Source: BOG-908 sp963795825 (GTDB lineage: Bacteria > Pseudomonadota > Alphaproteobacteria > Acetobacterales > Acetobacteraceae). Taken from it: DNA of 64,000 nt. Under the pieces are notes generated by a model. That model had not been told where the DNA came from and made no database searches. It worked only from the letters and a program-made list of their open reading frames with translations. Positions 8,429-17,142 of the stretch are shown piece by piece; position 1 is the first letter of the stretch, and the number at the start of each line of letters is the position of its first letter. The stretch spans positions 620,001 to 684,000 of the forward strand of contig CAWCIW010000005.1 of the NCBI GenBank assembly GCA_963795825.1, given 5' to 3'. Both the position numbers and the translations under genes were made by a program.

Positions 8429-9152
8429 CCGGGCAGCGCGCCGGCTGGCCCGCGCGCTGCCGGCGCCTGCCGCGGTAGCCCTGGCCGCCTGCCTGGCCGC
8501 CTGCGTCCCCACCGCCCGCGACTTACCGCCCGCCACCCTGGCCGCAGCCCCCACCCCCTACCTCGTCCAGGTCGGCGATGTCCTCGGCATACGCCTCTAC
8601 ACCGCCCCCGAACTGAACGAGGACGTCACCGTCAGCCCGGACGGCCACCTCAGCACCACCCTGGCCCAGTCCGTCCAGGCCGCCGGACGCACCCCGGCGG
8701 AGATCGCCGCCGAGCTGCGCATCGCCTACGCCAAGGAACTGAAAGACCCGCAGCTCAACGTCGAGGTGAAAACCGCCTCGCCCGCCCGCGTGTACGTGGC
8801 CGGCGACGTGGTCTCCCCAGGCGAATTCACCACCCAGGGCCCCACCCTCACTTTGCTGCAGGCCGTGGCCCGCGCCGGCGGCTTGCGCACCACCGGCGAT
8901 GACACCCACGTCTTCATCGTGCGCCACGCCGCGGGCGACCGCCCGCTCGTGCTCGCCGCCGACTACCGCGCGGCGATGACCGGCACTGATCCGGCGGCCG
9001 ACGTCACGCTTGCGCCGTTCGACGTGGTGTATGTGCCGCGTACCGGAATCGCGCAGATCTATGTGTGGTTCAACCAGCATTTTCAGCAATTCGTGCCGGT
9101 CAATTGGGGGTTTAGTTACAACGTCAATCCGGTGGTCAGTAATCAGCGGTAG
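8412..9152 (+). CDS. Polysaccharide export lipoprotein, Wza-like
   Basis: A 246-residue outer-membrane polysaccharide export protein. It begins with TTG 8412, inside the preceding gene. An Arg-rich N-region and hydrophobic stretch lead to two LAAC lipoboxes (Cys27 or Cys31). YLVQVGDVLGIRLY begins the poly-export domain, and VYVAGDVVSPGEF with LTLLQAVARAGG is the SLBB-type repeat. The family forms the outer-membrane channel for capsule or exopolysaccharide. No Wzc-type chain-length regulator or Wzx/Wzy is in the window, so this island is incomplete or works with distant partners. Confidence 0.88.
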   Translation: MPRRPDRAARRLARALPAPAAVALAACLAACVPTARDLPPATLAAAPTPYLVQVGDVLGIRLYTAPELNEDVTVSPDGHLSTTLAQSVQAAGRTPAEIAAELRIAYAKELKDPQLNVEVKTASPARVYVAGDVVSPGEFTTQGPTLTLLQAVARAGGLRTTGDDTHVFIVRHAAGDRPLVLAADYRAAMTGTDPAADVTLAPFDVVYVPRTGIAQIYVWFNQHFQQFVPVNWGFSYNVNPVVSNQR

Positions 9153-9353
9153 GAAGGAAGCAAGGCCTTCTTTTTTGCAAAAAAGAAGCAAAAAACTCTT
9201 CTCGGGACGGCTGCGCGTAAGCCAACATACACGCGGCCTACGCGAACGCCTGCGTGCAGGCCGCGATATTACAGGCAGTCCGTTGGCCTACGGGCAGGCG
9301 AAGGAACAAAAGTTTTTTGGTCCTTTTTTTCAAAAAAGGACTGCTTGCCTTAC
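9153..9353. repeat. Dispersed hairpin element, copy 4 (two arms)
   Basis: The left arm has a CTTC/GAAG stem base with a TTGCAA loop, and its box has drifted (AAAAAACTCTTC). The right arm has a GTCC/GGAC stem base and box AAAAGTTTTTT. The core is about 105 bases, the longest seen. It fills the gap between the convergent ends of the export lipoprotein and hydrolase genes. Confidence 0.88.
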
Positions 9354-9359
9354 CTTCCC

Positions 9360-10373
9360 TCACCCCAAAAAATACGCCTCAATCCGCTCCGCACCAACCC
9401 CCTCCAACGTCGCGGGCTCCCAACGCGGCATGCGATCCTTGTCGATCACCACAGCCCGCACGCCCTCCACGAAATCATGGCTCCGCATGCACGCCACCGC
9501 GAGCACAAGCTCCTGGGCCAGCGCCTGCCCCAGATCGTCCATCGCCTCCGCCTCGCGCAGCGCCCGCAGCGTAACCTTCAGCGACGACGGCGACTTGGCC
9601 GCGATCTCGGCCGCCGCCGCGTGCGCCGCCGGCTGGTCGCTGGCATGCAGCGCCGCCAGGATCAGCTCGATGGTGGAATGGCGGTAGCACTCATCCATCC
9701 ACGCGCGATCGACCAGTGTGGCCGACGGCGGCGGCTCGCAGGCCTCGTCCAGCAGGGCAGTGACGGCGGCCGGCGTGGTGCAGGCGCACAGCCGCCCGGC
9801 CAGCGCAGGCAGGGCGGCGGCGGGCAGGTAGAAATCGGCCAGGCCGGCGAGTATCGCGTCCGCGCCGCCGATCCGCGCGCCGGTGAGCGCCAGATGCAAA
9901 CCGAGCGGCAGCTTGCGGCTGAGCAGCCAGGTGGCGCCCACGTCCGGGAACAGGCCGATCCCGGTCTCCGGCATCGCCAGCTTCGTGCGCTCGGTCACCA
10001 CGCGGTGGCTGCCATGGGCCGATACACCCACGCCGCCGCCCATCACCACGCCGTCCATGAACGCAACGTAGGGCTTGGGAAACGCCGCGATTCGCGCGTT
10101 CATCCGGTATTCCGCGCCGAAGAACGCGGCCGGCACCGCCGTGTCGCCGGCGCGCGCGGCCTCGTAGAGCTGCCGTATGTCGCCGCCGGCGCAGAGCGCA
10201 CGCCCACCGGCGCCGTCCACGATCGCCAGCGCCACCGCGGGGTCGTCCGCCCACGCCACCAAAGCCGCATCGATCGCTTCGCACATCGGCTGGGTCAGCG
10301 CATTGAGCGCCTGGGGCCGGTTCAGCGTGATGCGCCCGGCATGTCCCTCGATGCGCAGTTCGACGTCGGCCAT
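9360..10373 (-). CDS. 3-hydroxyisobutyryl-CoA hydrolase
   Basis: A 337-residue crotonase-fold protein. ALCAGGDIRQLYE and MGGGVGVSAHG form the CoA-binding and oxyanion loops. PETGIGLFPDVGATW and the C-terminal FVEGVRAVVIDKD with PRWEPATLE distinguish the 3-hydroxyisobutyryl-CoA hydrolase subgroup from ordinary enoyl-CoA hydratases, which are about 260 residues. It releases 3-hydroxyisobutyrate in valine degradation. It starts two bases after the stop of the acyl-CoA dehydrogenase gene, so the two form an operon with matching pathway roles. Confidence 0.9.
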   Translation of the reverse strand: MADVELRIEGHAGRITLNRPQALNALTQPMCEAIDAALVAWADDPAVALAIVDGAGGRALCAGGDIRQLYEAARAGDTAVPAAFFGAEYRMNARIAAFPKPYVAFMDGVVMGGGVGVSAHGSHRVVTERTKLAMPETGIGLFPDVGATWLLSRKLPLGLHLALTGARIGGADAILAGLADFYLPAAALPALAGRLCACTTPAAVTALLDEACEPPPSATLVDRAWMDECYRHSTIELILAALHASDQPAAHAAAAEIAAKSPSSLKVTLRALREAEAMDDLGQALAQELVLAVACMRSHDFVEGVRAVVIDKDRMPRWEPATLEGVGAERIEAYFLG

Positions 10374-10375
10374 GA

Positions 10376-11557
10376 TCAGGCGATTCCCGCCGATTTGAGC
10401 AGCGCGCGCGACACGATCACCCGCATTATCTCGTTCGTCCCCTCGAGTATCTGATGCACCCGCAGGTCACGCACGATCTTCTCCACGCCGTATTCCGCCA
10501 GGTACCCGTAGCCGCCGTGCAACTGCAGCGCCTGGTTGGCAACGTTGAAGCCCGTATCGGTCACGAACCGCTTGGCACTGGCGCACAGCATGCCGGCGTT
10601 CGGCGCGCGGGCATCGAGCGCGCCGGCCGCACGCCACAATATGCTGCGCGCCGCCTCCAGCTCGATGCTCATATCCGCCAGGCGGAACTGCAGCGCCTGG
10701 AAATCGGCGAGCTTCTGCCCGAAGGCGCGACGCTCGCCCATATAGGCCAGCGTCCGCTCCAGCGCCGACTGCGCGCCGCCCAGCGAGCACGCCGCGATGT
10801 TCAGCCGCCCGCCATCCAGCCCGGCCATCGCCATCTTGAACCCGCTGCCCTCGTCGCCGAGCCGGTGCGACGCCGGCACTCGGACGCCCTCCAGAATTAC
10901 CTGGCGCGTAGGCTGGGCGTTCCACCCCATCTTGCGCTCGTTCGCCCCGAAGCTGAGCCCCGGCGTGCCCAGCTCGACCAGGAACGCGCTAACCCCCGCC
11001 GCACCCGGCCCGCCGGTGCGCGCCATCACCACGTAGAGATCCGCCGCACCGGCGCCCGAGATGAACTGCTTGACGCCGTCGAGCACGTAGTCGCCGCCGT
11101 CCAACCGGGCCCGCGTGGTCAGCGCCACCGCATCCGAACCGGAGCCTGGTTCGGTGAGGCAATACGCGCCCAGCAACTCCATGCGGCACAGGCGCGGTAT
11201 CCAGGCAGCGCGCTGCGCTTCGTCAGCGAAGCGGTCGATCATCCAGGTGACCATGTTGTGTATGCTGATATAGGCGGCCACCGACGGGCAGCCGGTGCTC
11301 AGCGCCTCGAAGATCAGCGCCGCATCGAGCCGGCCCAGCCCGCTGCCGCCATGCTGCTCGGCCACGTAGATGCCGGCCATGCCCAGTGAAGCGGTCTCCC
11401 GTATGACGTCCACCGGGAAGTGCTTCTCGGCATCCCAGCGCAGCGCATGCGGGGCGAGCCGGGTGTCGGCGAAGCCACGCGCCATGTCGACGATGGCGTG
11501 CTGGTCGTCGCTGAGGGTGAACGGTGCTGGGGCCGCCACCGGCATCATGCTGTCCAT
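10376..11557 (-). CDS. Acyl-CoA dehydrogenase, probably isobutyryl-CoA specific
   Basis: A 393-residue FAD enzyme. It contains CLTEPGSGSDA and KQFISGAG from the acyl-CoA dehydrogenase middle domain, and C-terminal QLHGGYGYLAEYGVEK and RVHQILEGTNEIMR carrying the FAD-contact region. Glu in the EGTNE stretch is the position used as catalytic base in short-chain members. Partnership with 3-hydroxyisobutyryl-CoA hydrolase suggests the isobutyryl-CoA step of valine catabolism. ATG 11557 is preceded by a good ribosome site, GGAGG, seven bases upstream; the longer upstream frame lacks support. Confidence 0.9.
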   Translation of the reverse strand: MDSMMPVAAPAPFTLSDDQHAIVDMARGFADTRLAPHALRWDAEKHFPVDVIRETASLGMAGIYVAEQHGGSGLGRLDAALIFEALSTGCPSVAAYISIHNMVTWMIDRFADEAQRAAWIPRLCRMELLGAYCLTEPGSGSDAVALTTRARLDGGDYVLDGVKQFISGAGAADLYVVMARTGGPGAAGVSAFLVELGTPGLSFGANERKMGWNAQPTRQVILEGVRVPASHRLGDEGSGFKMAMAGLDGGRLNIAACSLGGAQSALERTLAYMGERRAFGQKLADFQALQFRLADMSIELEAARSILWRAAGALDARAPNAGMLCASAKRFVTDTGFNVANQALQLHGGYGYLAEYGVEKIVRDLRVHQILEGTNEIMRVIVSRALLKSAGIA

Positions 11558-11684
11558 CTGGTCGCCTCCAATGTCGCTATTCTTGCCGGCCTGTGTGCCA
11601 CCGCCCCGGGGTGGCGGCAACGCAGGCGTGACATCGCCCCTATGTCGTGCTTGTTGGCGGCGCATAAACGGGGATACGCCAAGC

Positions 11685-11972
11685 ATGAACATGTCCGAAC
11701 TGATCGATCACGTGGCCACCACGGCCGGCATCGAGAAGCCCCAGGCGCGCCGCGCCGTAGAAGCGATGACATCGGCGATCACCTCGGCCGCCAAGGAAGG
11801 TGCCACGGTGGCGCTGGCCGGCTTCGGCCAGTTCAAGGTGAAGGATGCGCCGGCGCGCCAGGGCCGCAACCCGGCGACCGGCGCCACGATCGAGATCGCC
11901 GCGTCGCGCAAGCTTACCTTCGCGCCGGCCAAGGCGGTCAAGGACGCGCTGAACCCGGCCGAGGGCGCGTAA
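11685..11972 (+). CDS. HU family DNA-binding protein
   Basis: A 95-residue histone-like protein: N-terminal helices (SELIDHVATTAGIEKPQARRAV), then FGQFKVKDAPAR and the DNA-contacting arm GRNPATGATIEI. It bends and compacts DNA as a dimer. ATG 11685 or ATG 11691 could start it; a longer upstream frame runs antisense into the dehydrogenase promoter and is not credible. It is divergent from the valine-catabolism operon across 127 bases, and a repeat element begins at its stop codon. An HU protein beside an abundant structured DNA repeat may be coincidence. Confidence 0.93.
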   Translation: MNMSELIDHVATTAGIEKPQARRAVEAMTSAITSAAKEGATVALAGFGQFKVKDAPARQGRNPATGATIEIAASRKLTFAPAKAVKDALNPAEGA

Positions 11973-12149
11973 GGCAAGCAAGAAGTCCTTTTTCGAGAAA
12001 AAGGACCAAAAAGCTTTTACTCCGACCCCTGCACAGGCGCCTACGCTTTTTCTGCAAGACGACCGACTGCAGGAGCAGCCCGGGTTATTGTGCAGGCGGG
12101 GAGCAAAAGCTTTTTGGTCCTTTTTCTCGAAAAAGGACTGCTTGCTTCC
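11973..12149. repeat. Dispersed hairpin element, copy 5 (two arms)
   Basis: Both arms have GTCC/GGAC stem bases, CGAG loops and G-type boxes. The core is a clear palindrome: CCTGCACAGGCGCC on the left and TTGTGCAGGCGGGG on the right, with CTGCAAG and ACTGCAGG inside. It lies between the tandem HU and protease-like genes. Confidence 0.9.
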
Positions 12150-12207
12150 TCCCTAGCCGCCGCCCCACCCCTTGCGCCACCCTCCCCCCCAGACGCATTT
12201 TGCCGCA

Positions 12208-13179
12208 ATGGCCAAAACCGACCGCGACATTCCCAACAACCTGCAGCCCCGCGCCGCCGATTACGGCTTCGACCTGGAAGCCAGCCTGCGCAGCGTGGTC
12301 GCCCTGCGCGCGGACGTGCCGAACGACGCCTTCACCGCGGGCACGCTCGGCACAGAGCGCGCCGGCAACGGCGTGTGCATCCCGGGCGGCCTGGTGCTCA
12401 CCATGGGCTACCTGGTGATGGAGGCCGAAAGCATCTGGCTCACCACAGGCGACGGCTGGGCGGTCCCGGGCCACGCGCTGGCGGTGGATTTCGAGACCGG
12501 CTTCGGCCTGGTGCAGCCGCTGGGCAAGCTCGGCGTCCCGGAGATGCAGATCGGCGACAGCAACGCCGTCCAGGTCGGCAACCCCGTGCTGCTGGCCGCC
12601 GCAGGTGGCCGCCACCGCACCATCGAGACGCAGGTGGTGGGCCGGCAGGAATTCGCCGGCTACTGGGAGTACCTGATCGACGACGCGATGTTCGTAGCCC
12701 CCGCGCACCCGTTCTGGGGCGGCGCCGGGCTGATCGGGCCGGATGGCCGCCTGCTCGGCATCGGCTCGCTGATCCTGCAGCAAACCGACGAGCGCGGCCG
12801 CCGGGTCGACATGAACATGGTGGTGCCGACCGCGCTGCTGACCCCGATCCTCGGCGAGCTGGTCCAGCACGGCCATGTGCGCCGCCCGCCGCGGCCCTGG
12901 CTCGGCCTGTTCGCGATGGAGAGCGAGGACACGGTGGTGGTGGGCGGCGTGGCCGATGGCGGCCCGGCCGACAAGGCGGGCCTGCGCGCGGGCGATCGCC
13001 TGGTGGCGGTCGATGGCGACGAGGTGACGGAGCTGGGCGGGTTGTGGCGGCGTGTCTGGAGCGCGGGGACGGCGGGTGCGCGGGTGCGCATGAGCGTGGG
13101 GCGCGACGATGAGCTGCTGCATGTGACGGTGCATTCGGCGGCGCGTAGCAGTTTCTTGCGCGCGCCGCGGTTGCATTAG
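12208..13179 (+). CDS. Trypsin-like/PDZ protein lacking catalytic residues
   Basis: A 323-residue protein with an S1C (DegP-like) chymotrypsin fold followed by a PDZ domain (about residues 235-320, PADKAGLRAGDRLVAVDGDEV). The usual active-site landmarks are altered: where DegP has TNxHV with the catalytic His, this has LTMGYLVM, and the GNSGG serine site reads PFWGGAGL. The Asp-bearing strand survives as AVDFETGFGLV. It is therefore probably a binding or scaffolding pseudo-protease. No signal peptide is visible with ATG 12208, so the location is uncertain; an in-frame upstream GTG/ATG adds only repeat-flank sequence. Confidence 0.8.
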   Translation: MAKTDRDIPNNLQPRAADYGFDLEASLRSVVALRADVPNDAFTAGTLGTERAGNGVCIPGGLVLTMGYLVMEAESIWLTTGDGWAVPGHALAVDFETGFGLVQPLGKLGVPEMQIGDSNAVQVGNPVLLAAAGGRHRTIETQVVGRQEFAGYWEYLIDDAMFVAPAHPFWGGAGLIGPDGRLLGIGSLILQQTDERGRRVDMNMVVPTALLTPILGELVQHGHVRRPPRPWLGLFAMESEDTVVVGGVADGGPADKAGLRAGDRLVAVDGDEVTELGGLWRRVWSAGTAGARVRMSVGRDDELLHVTVHSAARSSFLRAPRLH

Positions 13180-13182
13180 GGG

Positions 13183-13366
13183 TGGAAGGAAGGAAGGCCT
13201 TCTTTTTTGCAAAAAAGAAGCAAAAAACCCTTGCTCCGGTCGGCTGCCCCCAGGCTCCATCCGGTTCGGCCAGCGCGAACGCCTGCACAGAGAGGCGAGG
13301 CCGTCGTCCAGGCGCCAGGAGCAAAAGTTTTTTGTTTCTTTTTTTCAAAAAAGAAATGCTTGCTGC
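13183..13366. repeat. Dispersed hairpin element, copy 6 (two arms)
   Basis: The left arm has CTTC/GAAG with a TTGCAA loop. The right arm has a unique TTTC/GAAA stem base, a fully paired variant of CTTC/GAAG and GTCC/GGAC. The changed right edge reads GAAATGCTTGCT, and its ATG (13356) is the apparent start codon of the next gene. Confidence 0.88.
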
Positions 13367-14358
13367 CTTCCTCCTCGCCGCCGCCGCCCCAGACGACACC
13401 CTCCCCCAGCCCATAACGATCGCCACCCCCCCAGGCCCGATCCAAGACACCGCCCGTCGCCTCCTCCTGAAACCCTACGCCGACGCCACCGCCACCGACC
13501 TGAACGCCGCCCCCTGGGACGGCACAGCCGACGCTCTGCGCAAACTCCAGGCAGCCCATGCGGTGGACCTGGTGCTGCTCGACGGCGCCACCCTGGCCAC
13601 GCTCTGCAAGGCGCAGCTGCTCGACCGTATGGACTGGCAGGCGCTCGGCCGCGACCGCTTCGTGGCCAATGCCGCCACCGATTGCGGCGCCGGCGCCTAT
13701 CTTTCCGCCACCGTGACTGGCCTGGGACCGCGACAAGCTGGCGGGCACGCCCGGCTGGAGTGATTTCTGGGATATCGCCAAGCATCCCGGCCGGCGCGGC
13801 CTGCATCGCGGCGCGCGCGGCAACCTCGAACTGGCGCTGCTGGCCGATGGCGTGTCGGCCGGCGACATCTACCGCGAACTGCGCTCCAAGGACGGGGTGG
13901 ACCGCGCGTTCCGCAAGCTGGACCAGCTCAAGCCCTACGTCGTGTGGTGGGACCAGCCGCAGCAGCCGGCGCAGCTCCTGGCGCAGGCCAAGGTGCTGCT
14001 GACCTCGGCGCCCGGCGCCGCCATGCCGGCGGATGCCAAGGTGCATGTCGGCACGCAGTGGGACGGCAGCCTGACCGAGATCACCTTCCTGGCGCGGCCG
14101 GCCGGCGCGCCGCATGGCAGGGCGGCTGCCGCGGCGCTGACCGTTGCCACCGACCCGGCCAGGCTGGCCAGCCTGGCGCGCGCCACCGGCGTGGGCCCCG
14201 CCACCAAGGCAGCGGTGGCACTGCTGCCCGCCGGGGCGCGCGCGCAGAACCCCAGCACGCCGGCGAACCAGCAGGGCGCGCTGGCGCTGGATGACGGTTT
14301 CTGGGCCGACAACGCCGCCGCCCTGGAAGCGCGTTTCACCGCCTGGGCCGGCAAGTGA
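13356..14358 (+). CDS. ABC transporter substrate-binding protein, polyamine type (frameshifted)
   Basis: About 333 residues when read across one frameshift. After the ATG at 13356 comes a short hydrophobic leader (LAAFLLAAAA). The body matches the PotD/PotF-like family: VDLVLLDGATL, then DFWDIAKHPGRRGL, LALLADGV and KPYVVWWDQPQQPAQLL. The frame breaks near 13719-13720, where one extra G (ACTGGCC instead of ACTGCC) stops the first frame at 13763; the second frame continues to TGA 14358. Its job would be to deliver a polyamine or similar cation to the adjacent permease. No ATPase gene is nearby. The start codon lies in a repeat, so expression signals are unclear. Confidence 0.75.
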
Positions 14359-14900
14359 GGCGGCGTGCGCCGGGCGCGCGTGATGCCGGCCGGCCGGCCA
14401 CCCCGCTATTCGTGCTGCTGCCGCTGATCGCGCTCTGCCTGGCGCTGCTCGTGGCCTGCATCGCCTGCGCCGCCCGCATCCCGGCGCAGGCGGCGCTGGC
14501 CTGGGCGGCGCGCGCCGCCCCGCTCGCCGCCTGCGCCACACTGGCCGCCCTGGTGCTCGCTCTGGCGCCGGCCGCCAAAGGCCACGGCCTGCTGTGGGCG
14601 ATGCCGCTCTGGCTGGCGCCGCTGCTGGCCGGGCTGGGCTGGGCGTTGTTGCCGCCGCCGCACACCGCAGGCAGCCAGATCGCGCGCGCCACGCTGCTGA
14701 CGCTGCCGCTGATGACGGCGCTGCTCGCCGCTGCCTGGGCCCGGCTGCCGGCGGGCATGCTGCGCGCCGCCGCCGCAATGGGCGCCTCGCCCGGCGCGCG
14801 GGCGACGTTGTTCCTGCGGCTGTGGATGCCAGGGGCGGCGCTGGCCTGCGTGCCGGTGGGCATCGTCTGCCTCGTGCTGATCGGCAGCGCGGCGCGTTAG
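14355..14900 (+). CDS. Short ABC permease-like membrane protein
   Basis: A 181-residue membrane protein starting at GTG 14355, overlapping the previous stop by four bases (GTGA). It has about four or five hydrophobic segments and a loop reading RAAAAMGASPGARATLFLRL with a following P, which resembles the EAA motif by which permeases contact the ATPase. Normal PotB/PotC permeases are about 270 residues, so this is a reduced or truncated version. With the substrate-binding gene it forms a two-gene unit lacking an ATPase. Confidence 0.65.
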   Translation: MRRRAPGARDAGRPATPLFVLLPLIALCLALLVACIACAARIPAQAALAWAARAAPLAACATLAALVLALAPAAKGHGLLWAMPLWLAPLLAGLGWALLPPPHTAGSQIARATLLTLPLMTALLAAAWARLPAGMLRAAAAMGASPGARATLFLRLWMPGAALACVPVGIVCLVLIGSAAR

Positions 14901-15001
14901 GCCAGTGTAGCGAGCGCGCGCAAGCGTCGGCATCTCGCTAATCGGTTCGTAACCAAAAACATTTACATCAGGTCATATTATTTTTTGAAGATGTGGTTCT
15001 G

Positions 15002-16720
15002 ATGCAGGCACTCAGCGGAACGGCCCCACCATCTGGATGGCGCCTTGGGCTTGGACCGAAACTGGCAGCCGGATATGCCGGAATCACCCTGTTTTCGATG
15101 CTGCTGGGCGGGTTGGCGATAAACCGCATGAGCGCGATCGACCACGCAAACGTCAGTGTCGCGTCGAACTACCTTCCCAGCACCCTGCTGTCGGCGCGTC
15201 TCGCTTTGGCCGCGGACACGACGCGGCAGCTGCAAGCGCGTTCTATGATTGGGGACGTCGCTGCACCGGATTTCAACGAAAATACGGCCAAACTGCAGGA
15301 CAGCATTCTCACGGTCGACAGGCTTCGCGCGAACTACGACCCTCTGATCGACGCTGGCGAAGAGCGCACGAAATACATATCCACCTTCGATCCGGCCTGG
15401 AAAGCATTCAAAGCCGAAATCGCCGACACGACGCGCCTGCGCAAGGCCAGGCAGAATGCCGCCGCGAACGAGCTTTACACGGGTCGATCGCAGACGGATT
15501 TCTTCACGCTCTCGGATATGATGCTGTGGGATCTGAACTATAATCAGAAGGCCGGCCTGGACGCCGTCGCGCATAGTCGCGCAATTTATGAAGACACAGT
15601 TTGGCTCATAGCCGGCGCCATCGCGCTCGTGTTCGTGCTCAGCACCACCACGGCTATCGTGCTGGTGCGCCACATCGCGCGTCCGCTCGGCAAGATGACC
15701 GCGGCGATGCTCAGCCTGGCAAATCGCGAGATGGCAACTTCCATACCCTGTATCGGCCGGGCTGACGAAATCGGCGACATGGCAGGCGCGGTGCAGGTGT
15801 TCAAAGGCAGCATGATCGCCGCCGACCAGTTGGCCAGGGAACAGGAGCTGGAGCGCAACGCCAAGGCCGAGCGCGTGGTCCGCCTCGATCGCCTGGTGGG
15901 CGGTTTCGAGAGCAAGGTCGGCGAGATGGTGAGCTTGCTCGCCGCCGCGTCCACCGAGATGGAAGCCACCGCGCAGACAATGTCGGCCACAGCGGTCGAA
16001 ACCAACCAGAAGGCATCGGTGGTGGCCTCCGCCGCAGAGGTGACCAGCATGGGCATGCAGACAGTGGCGGCCGCGGCCGAACAGCTCAGCTCCTCGATCA
16101 ACGAGATATCCCGTCAGGTGACACAATCGGCCAGGGTCAGCGAAAAGGCGGTCACCGACGTGCGCCGCACGGACCTCGTGGTACGCGCGCTGGCGGACGG
16201 CGCCCAGAAGATCGGCGATGTGGTGAACCTGATCACCAACATCGCCAGCCAGACCAACCTGCTGGCCCTCAACGCGACGATCGAGGCGGCGCGCGCCGGC
16301 GATGCCGGCAAGGGCTTTGCTGTGGTCGCGTCCGAGGTGAAGAACCTTGCCCAGCAGACGGCGAATGCCACGGACGAGATCGGCAAGCAGATCAGCCAGG
16401 TGCAGGCCGCGACGGGCGAGGCCGTGGAGGCGATACGCAGCATCGCGGTAGTGATCGAGGAGATCGGCACGATTGCGGCGGCGATTGCCGCCGCCGTCGA
16501 GGAGCAGGGTGCGGCGACGGCGGAAATCGCCCGCAACGTGCAGGAGACCGCCGCGAGCACGCAGGTCGTCACGGGAAATATCTCGAGCGTGAGCCAGGCG
16601 GCCAACGAGACCGGCTCTGCCGCCGGCCATGTGCTCGATGCCGCCAGTGACCTGTCGCGCCAGGCCGAGGGGCTGTCGAAAGAAGTGGGCCGCTTCGTCA
16701 CGGATGTGAGGGCAGCCTGA
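15002..16720 (+). CDS. Methyl-accepting chemotaxis protein
   Basis: A 572-residue chemoreceptor. A first membrane segment (about residues 25-45) is followed by a periplasmic four-helix sensor, a second segment (about 197-220), a HAMP domain (RHIARPLGKM to DEIGDMAGAV) and a cytoplasmic signalling domain. The hairpin tip has QTNLLALNATIEAARAG (from about residue 417), which binds CheA and CheW. GTG 14993, three codons upstream, is an alternative start. The upstream region is locally A/T-rich (14950-14990), unlike the surroundings. No che genes are in the window. Ligand unknown. Confidence 0.93.
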   Translation: MQALSGTAPPSGWRLGLGPKLAAGYAGITLFSMLLGGLAINRMSAIDHANVSVASNYLPSTLLSARLALAADTTRQLQARSMIGDVAAPDFNENTAKLQDSILTVDRLRANYDPLIDAGEERTKYISTFDPAWKAFKAEIADTTRLRKARQNAAANELYTGRSQTDFFTLSDMMLWDLNYNQKAGLDAVAHSRAIYEDTVWLIAGAIALVFVLSTTTAIVLVRHIARPLGKMTAAMLSLANREMATSIPCIGRADEIGDMAGAVQVFKGSMIAADQLAREQELERNAKAERVVRLDRLVGGFESKVGEMVSLLAAASTEMEATAQTMSATAVETNQKASVVASAAEVTSMGMQTVAAAAEQLSSSINEISRQVTQSARVSEKAVTDVRRTDLVVRALADGAQKIGDVVNLITNIASQTNLLALNATIEAARAGDAGKGFAVVASEVKNLAQQTANATDEIGKQISQVQAATGEAVEAIRSIAVVIEEIGTIAAAIAAAVEEQGAATAEIARNVQETAASTQVVTGNISSVSQAANETGSAAGHVLDAASDLSRQAEGLSKEVGRFVTDVRAA

Positions 16721-16867
16721 AACTGGCAACCCGGATCATAGCTGGAGCGTAAGGAAGGCTGCGCTCGCCTGCCGGATTGCCTTGATGGCCGCCGGCAGGA
16801 CAGCCAAATCTCTGGTTCTGTGCTGTAGGATAGAACCGGTATCCCCCTCCTGCCGGAGTTCGCCGCG

Positions 16868-17065
16868 ATGTTCCTGCTCATCCTGATCGTGTTGGTCGTG
16901 CTCGCCCTGGGCGGCTTCGGCCATAGCGGCTACCAGCGCGGCTGGTATGGGCGCGACCCGTACTACGCACCACCGCCCTCGGCCGGCTTCGGCGGCGGCG
17001 GACTAGGCATCATCGTGCTGATCGTGGTGTTGTTCCTGCTGTTCGGCGGCCATCGCCACTACTGA
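16868..17065 (+). CDS. Small Gly-rich membrane protein, DUF3309-like
   Basis: A 65-residue protein with two hydrophobic stretches (LLILIVLVVLALGGF and GIIVLIVVLFLLFGG) joined by a Gly/Tyr/Pro-rich loop. This two-hydrophobe plan resembles the small DUF3309 proteins common in alphaproteobacteria. The start is supported by CGGAG about eight bases upstream. Function is unknown. It converges on the rhodopsin gene, with a strong stem-loop between them. Confidence 0.7.
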   Translation: MFLLILIVLVVLALGGFGHSGYQRGWYGRDPYYAPPPSAGFGGGGLGIIVLIVVLFLLFGGHRHY

Positions 17066-17093
17066 ACAGCGCCTAATCCGCTTGCCGCAGGGC

Positions 17094-17128
17094 GCGACGC
17101 CGATCGAGACAAGCTCGCCCGGCGTCGC
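17094..17128. terminator. Candidate bidirectional stem-loop terminator
   Basis: GCGACGCCG (17094-17102) pairs perfectly with CGGCGTCGC (17120-17128), and an inner CGAG/CTCG pair shortens the loop. It sits in the 77-base gap between the convergent ends of the small membrane protein and the rhodopsin gene. There is no T-tract, so intrinsic termination is a guess from position and stability. Confidence 0.5.
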
Positions 17129-17142
17129 CTGTGGAGCGGGTG

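Noticed and set aside
14962..14981. Sigma-70 promoter (TTTACA and TATTAT) before the chemoreceptor
   Set aside because: The two hexamers are only eight bases apart, far from the required 16-18.
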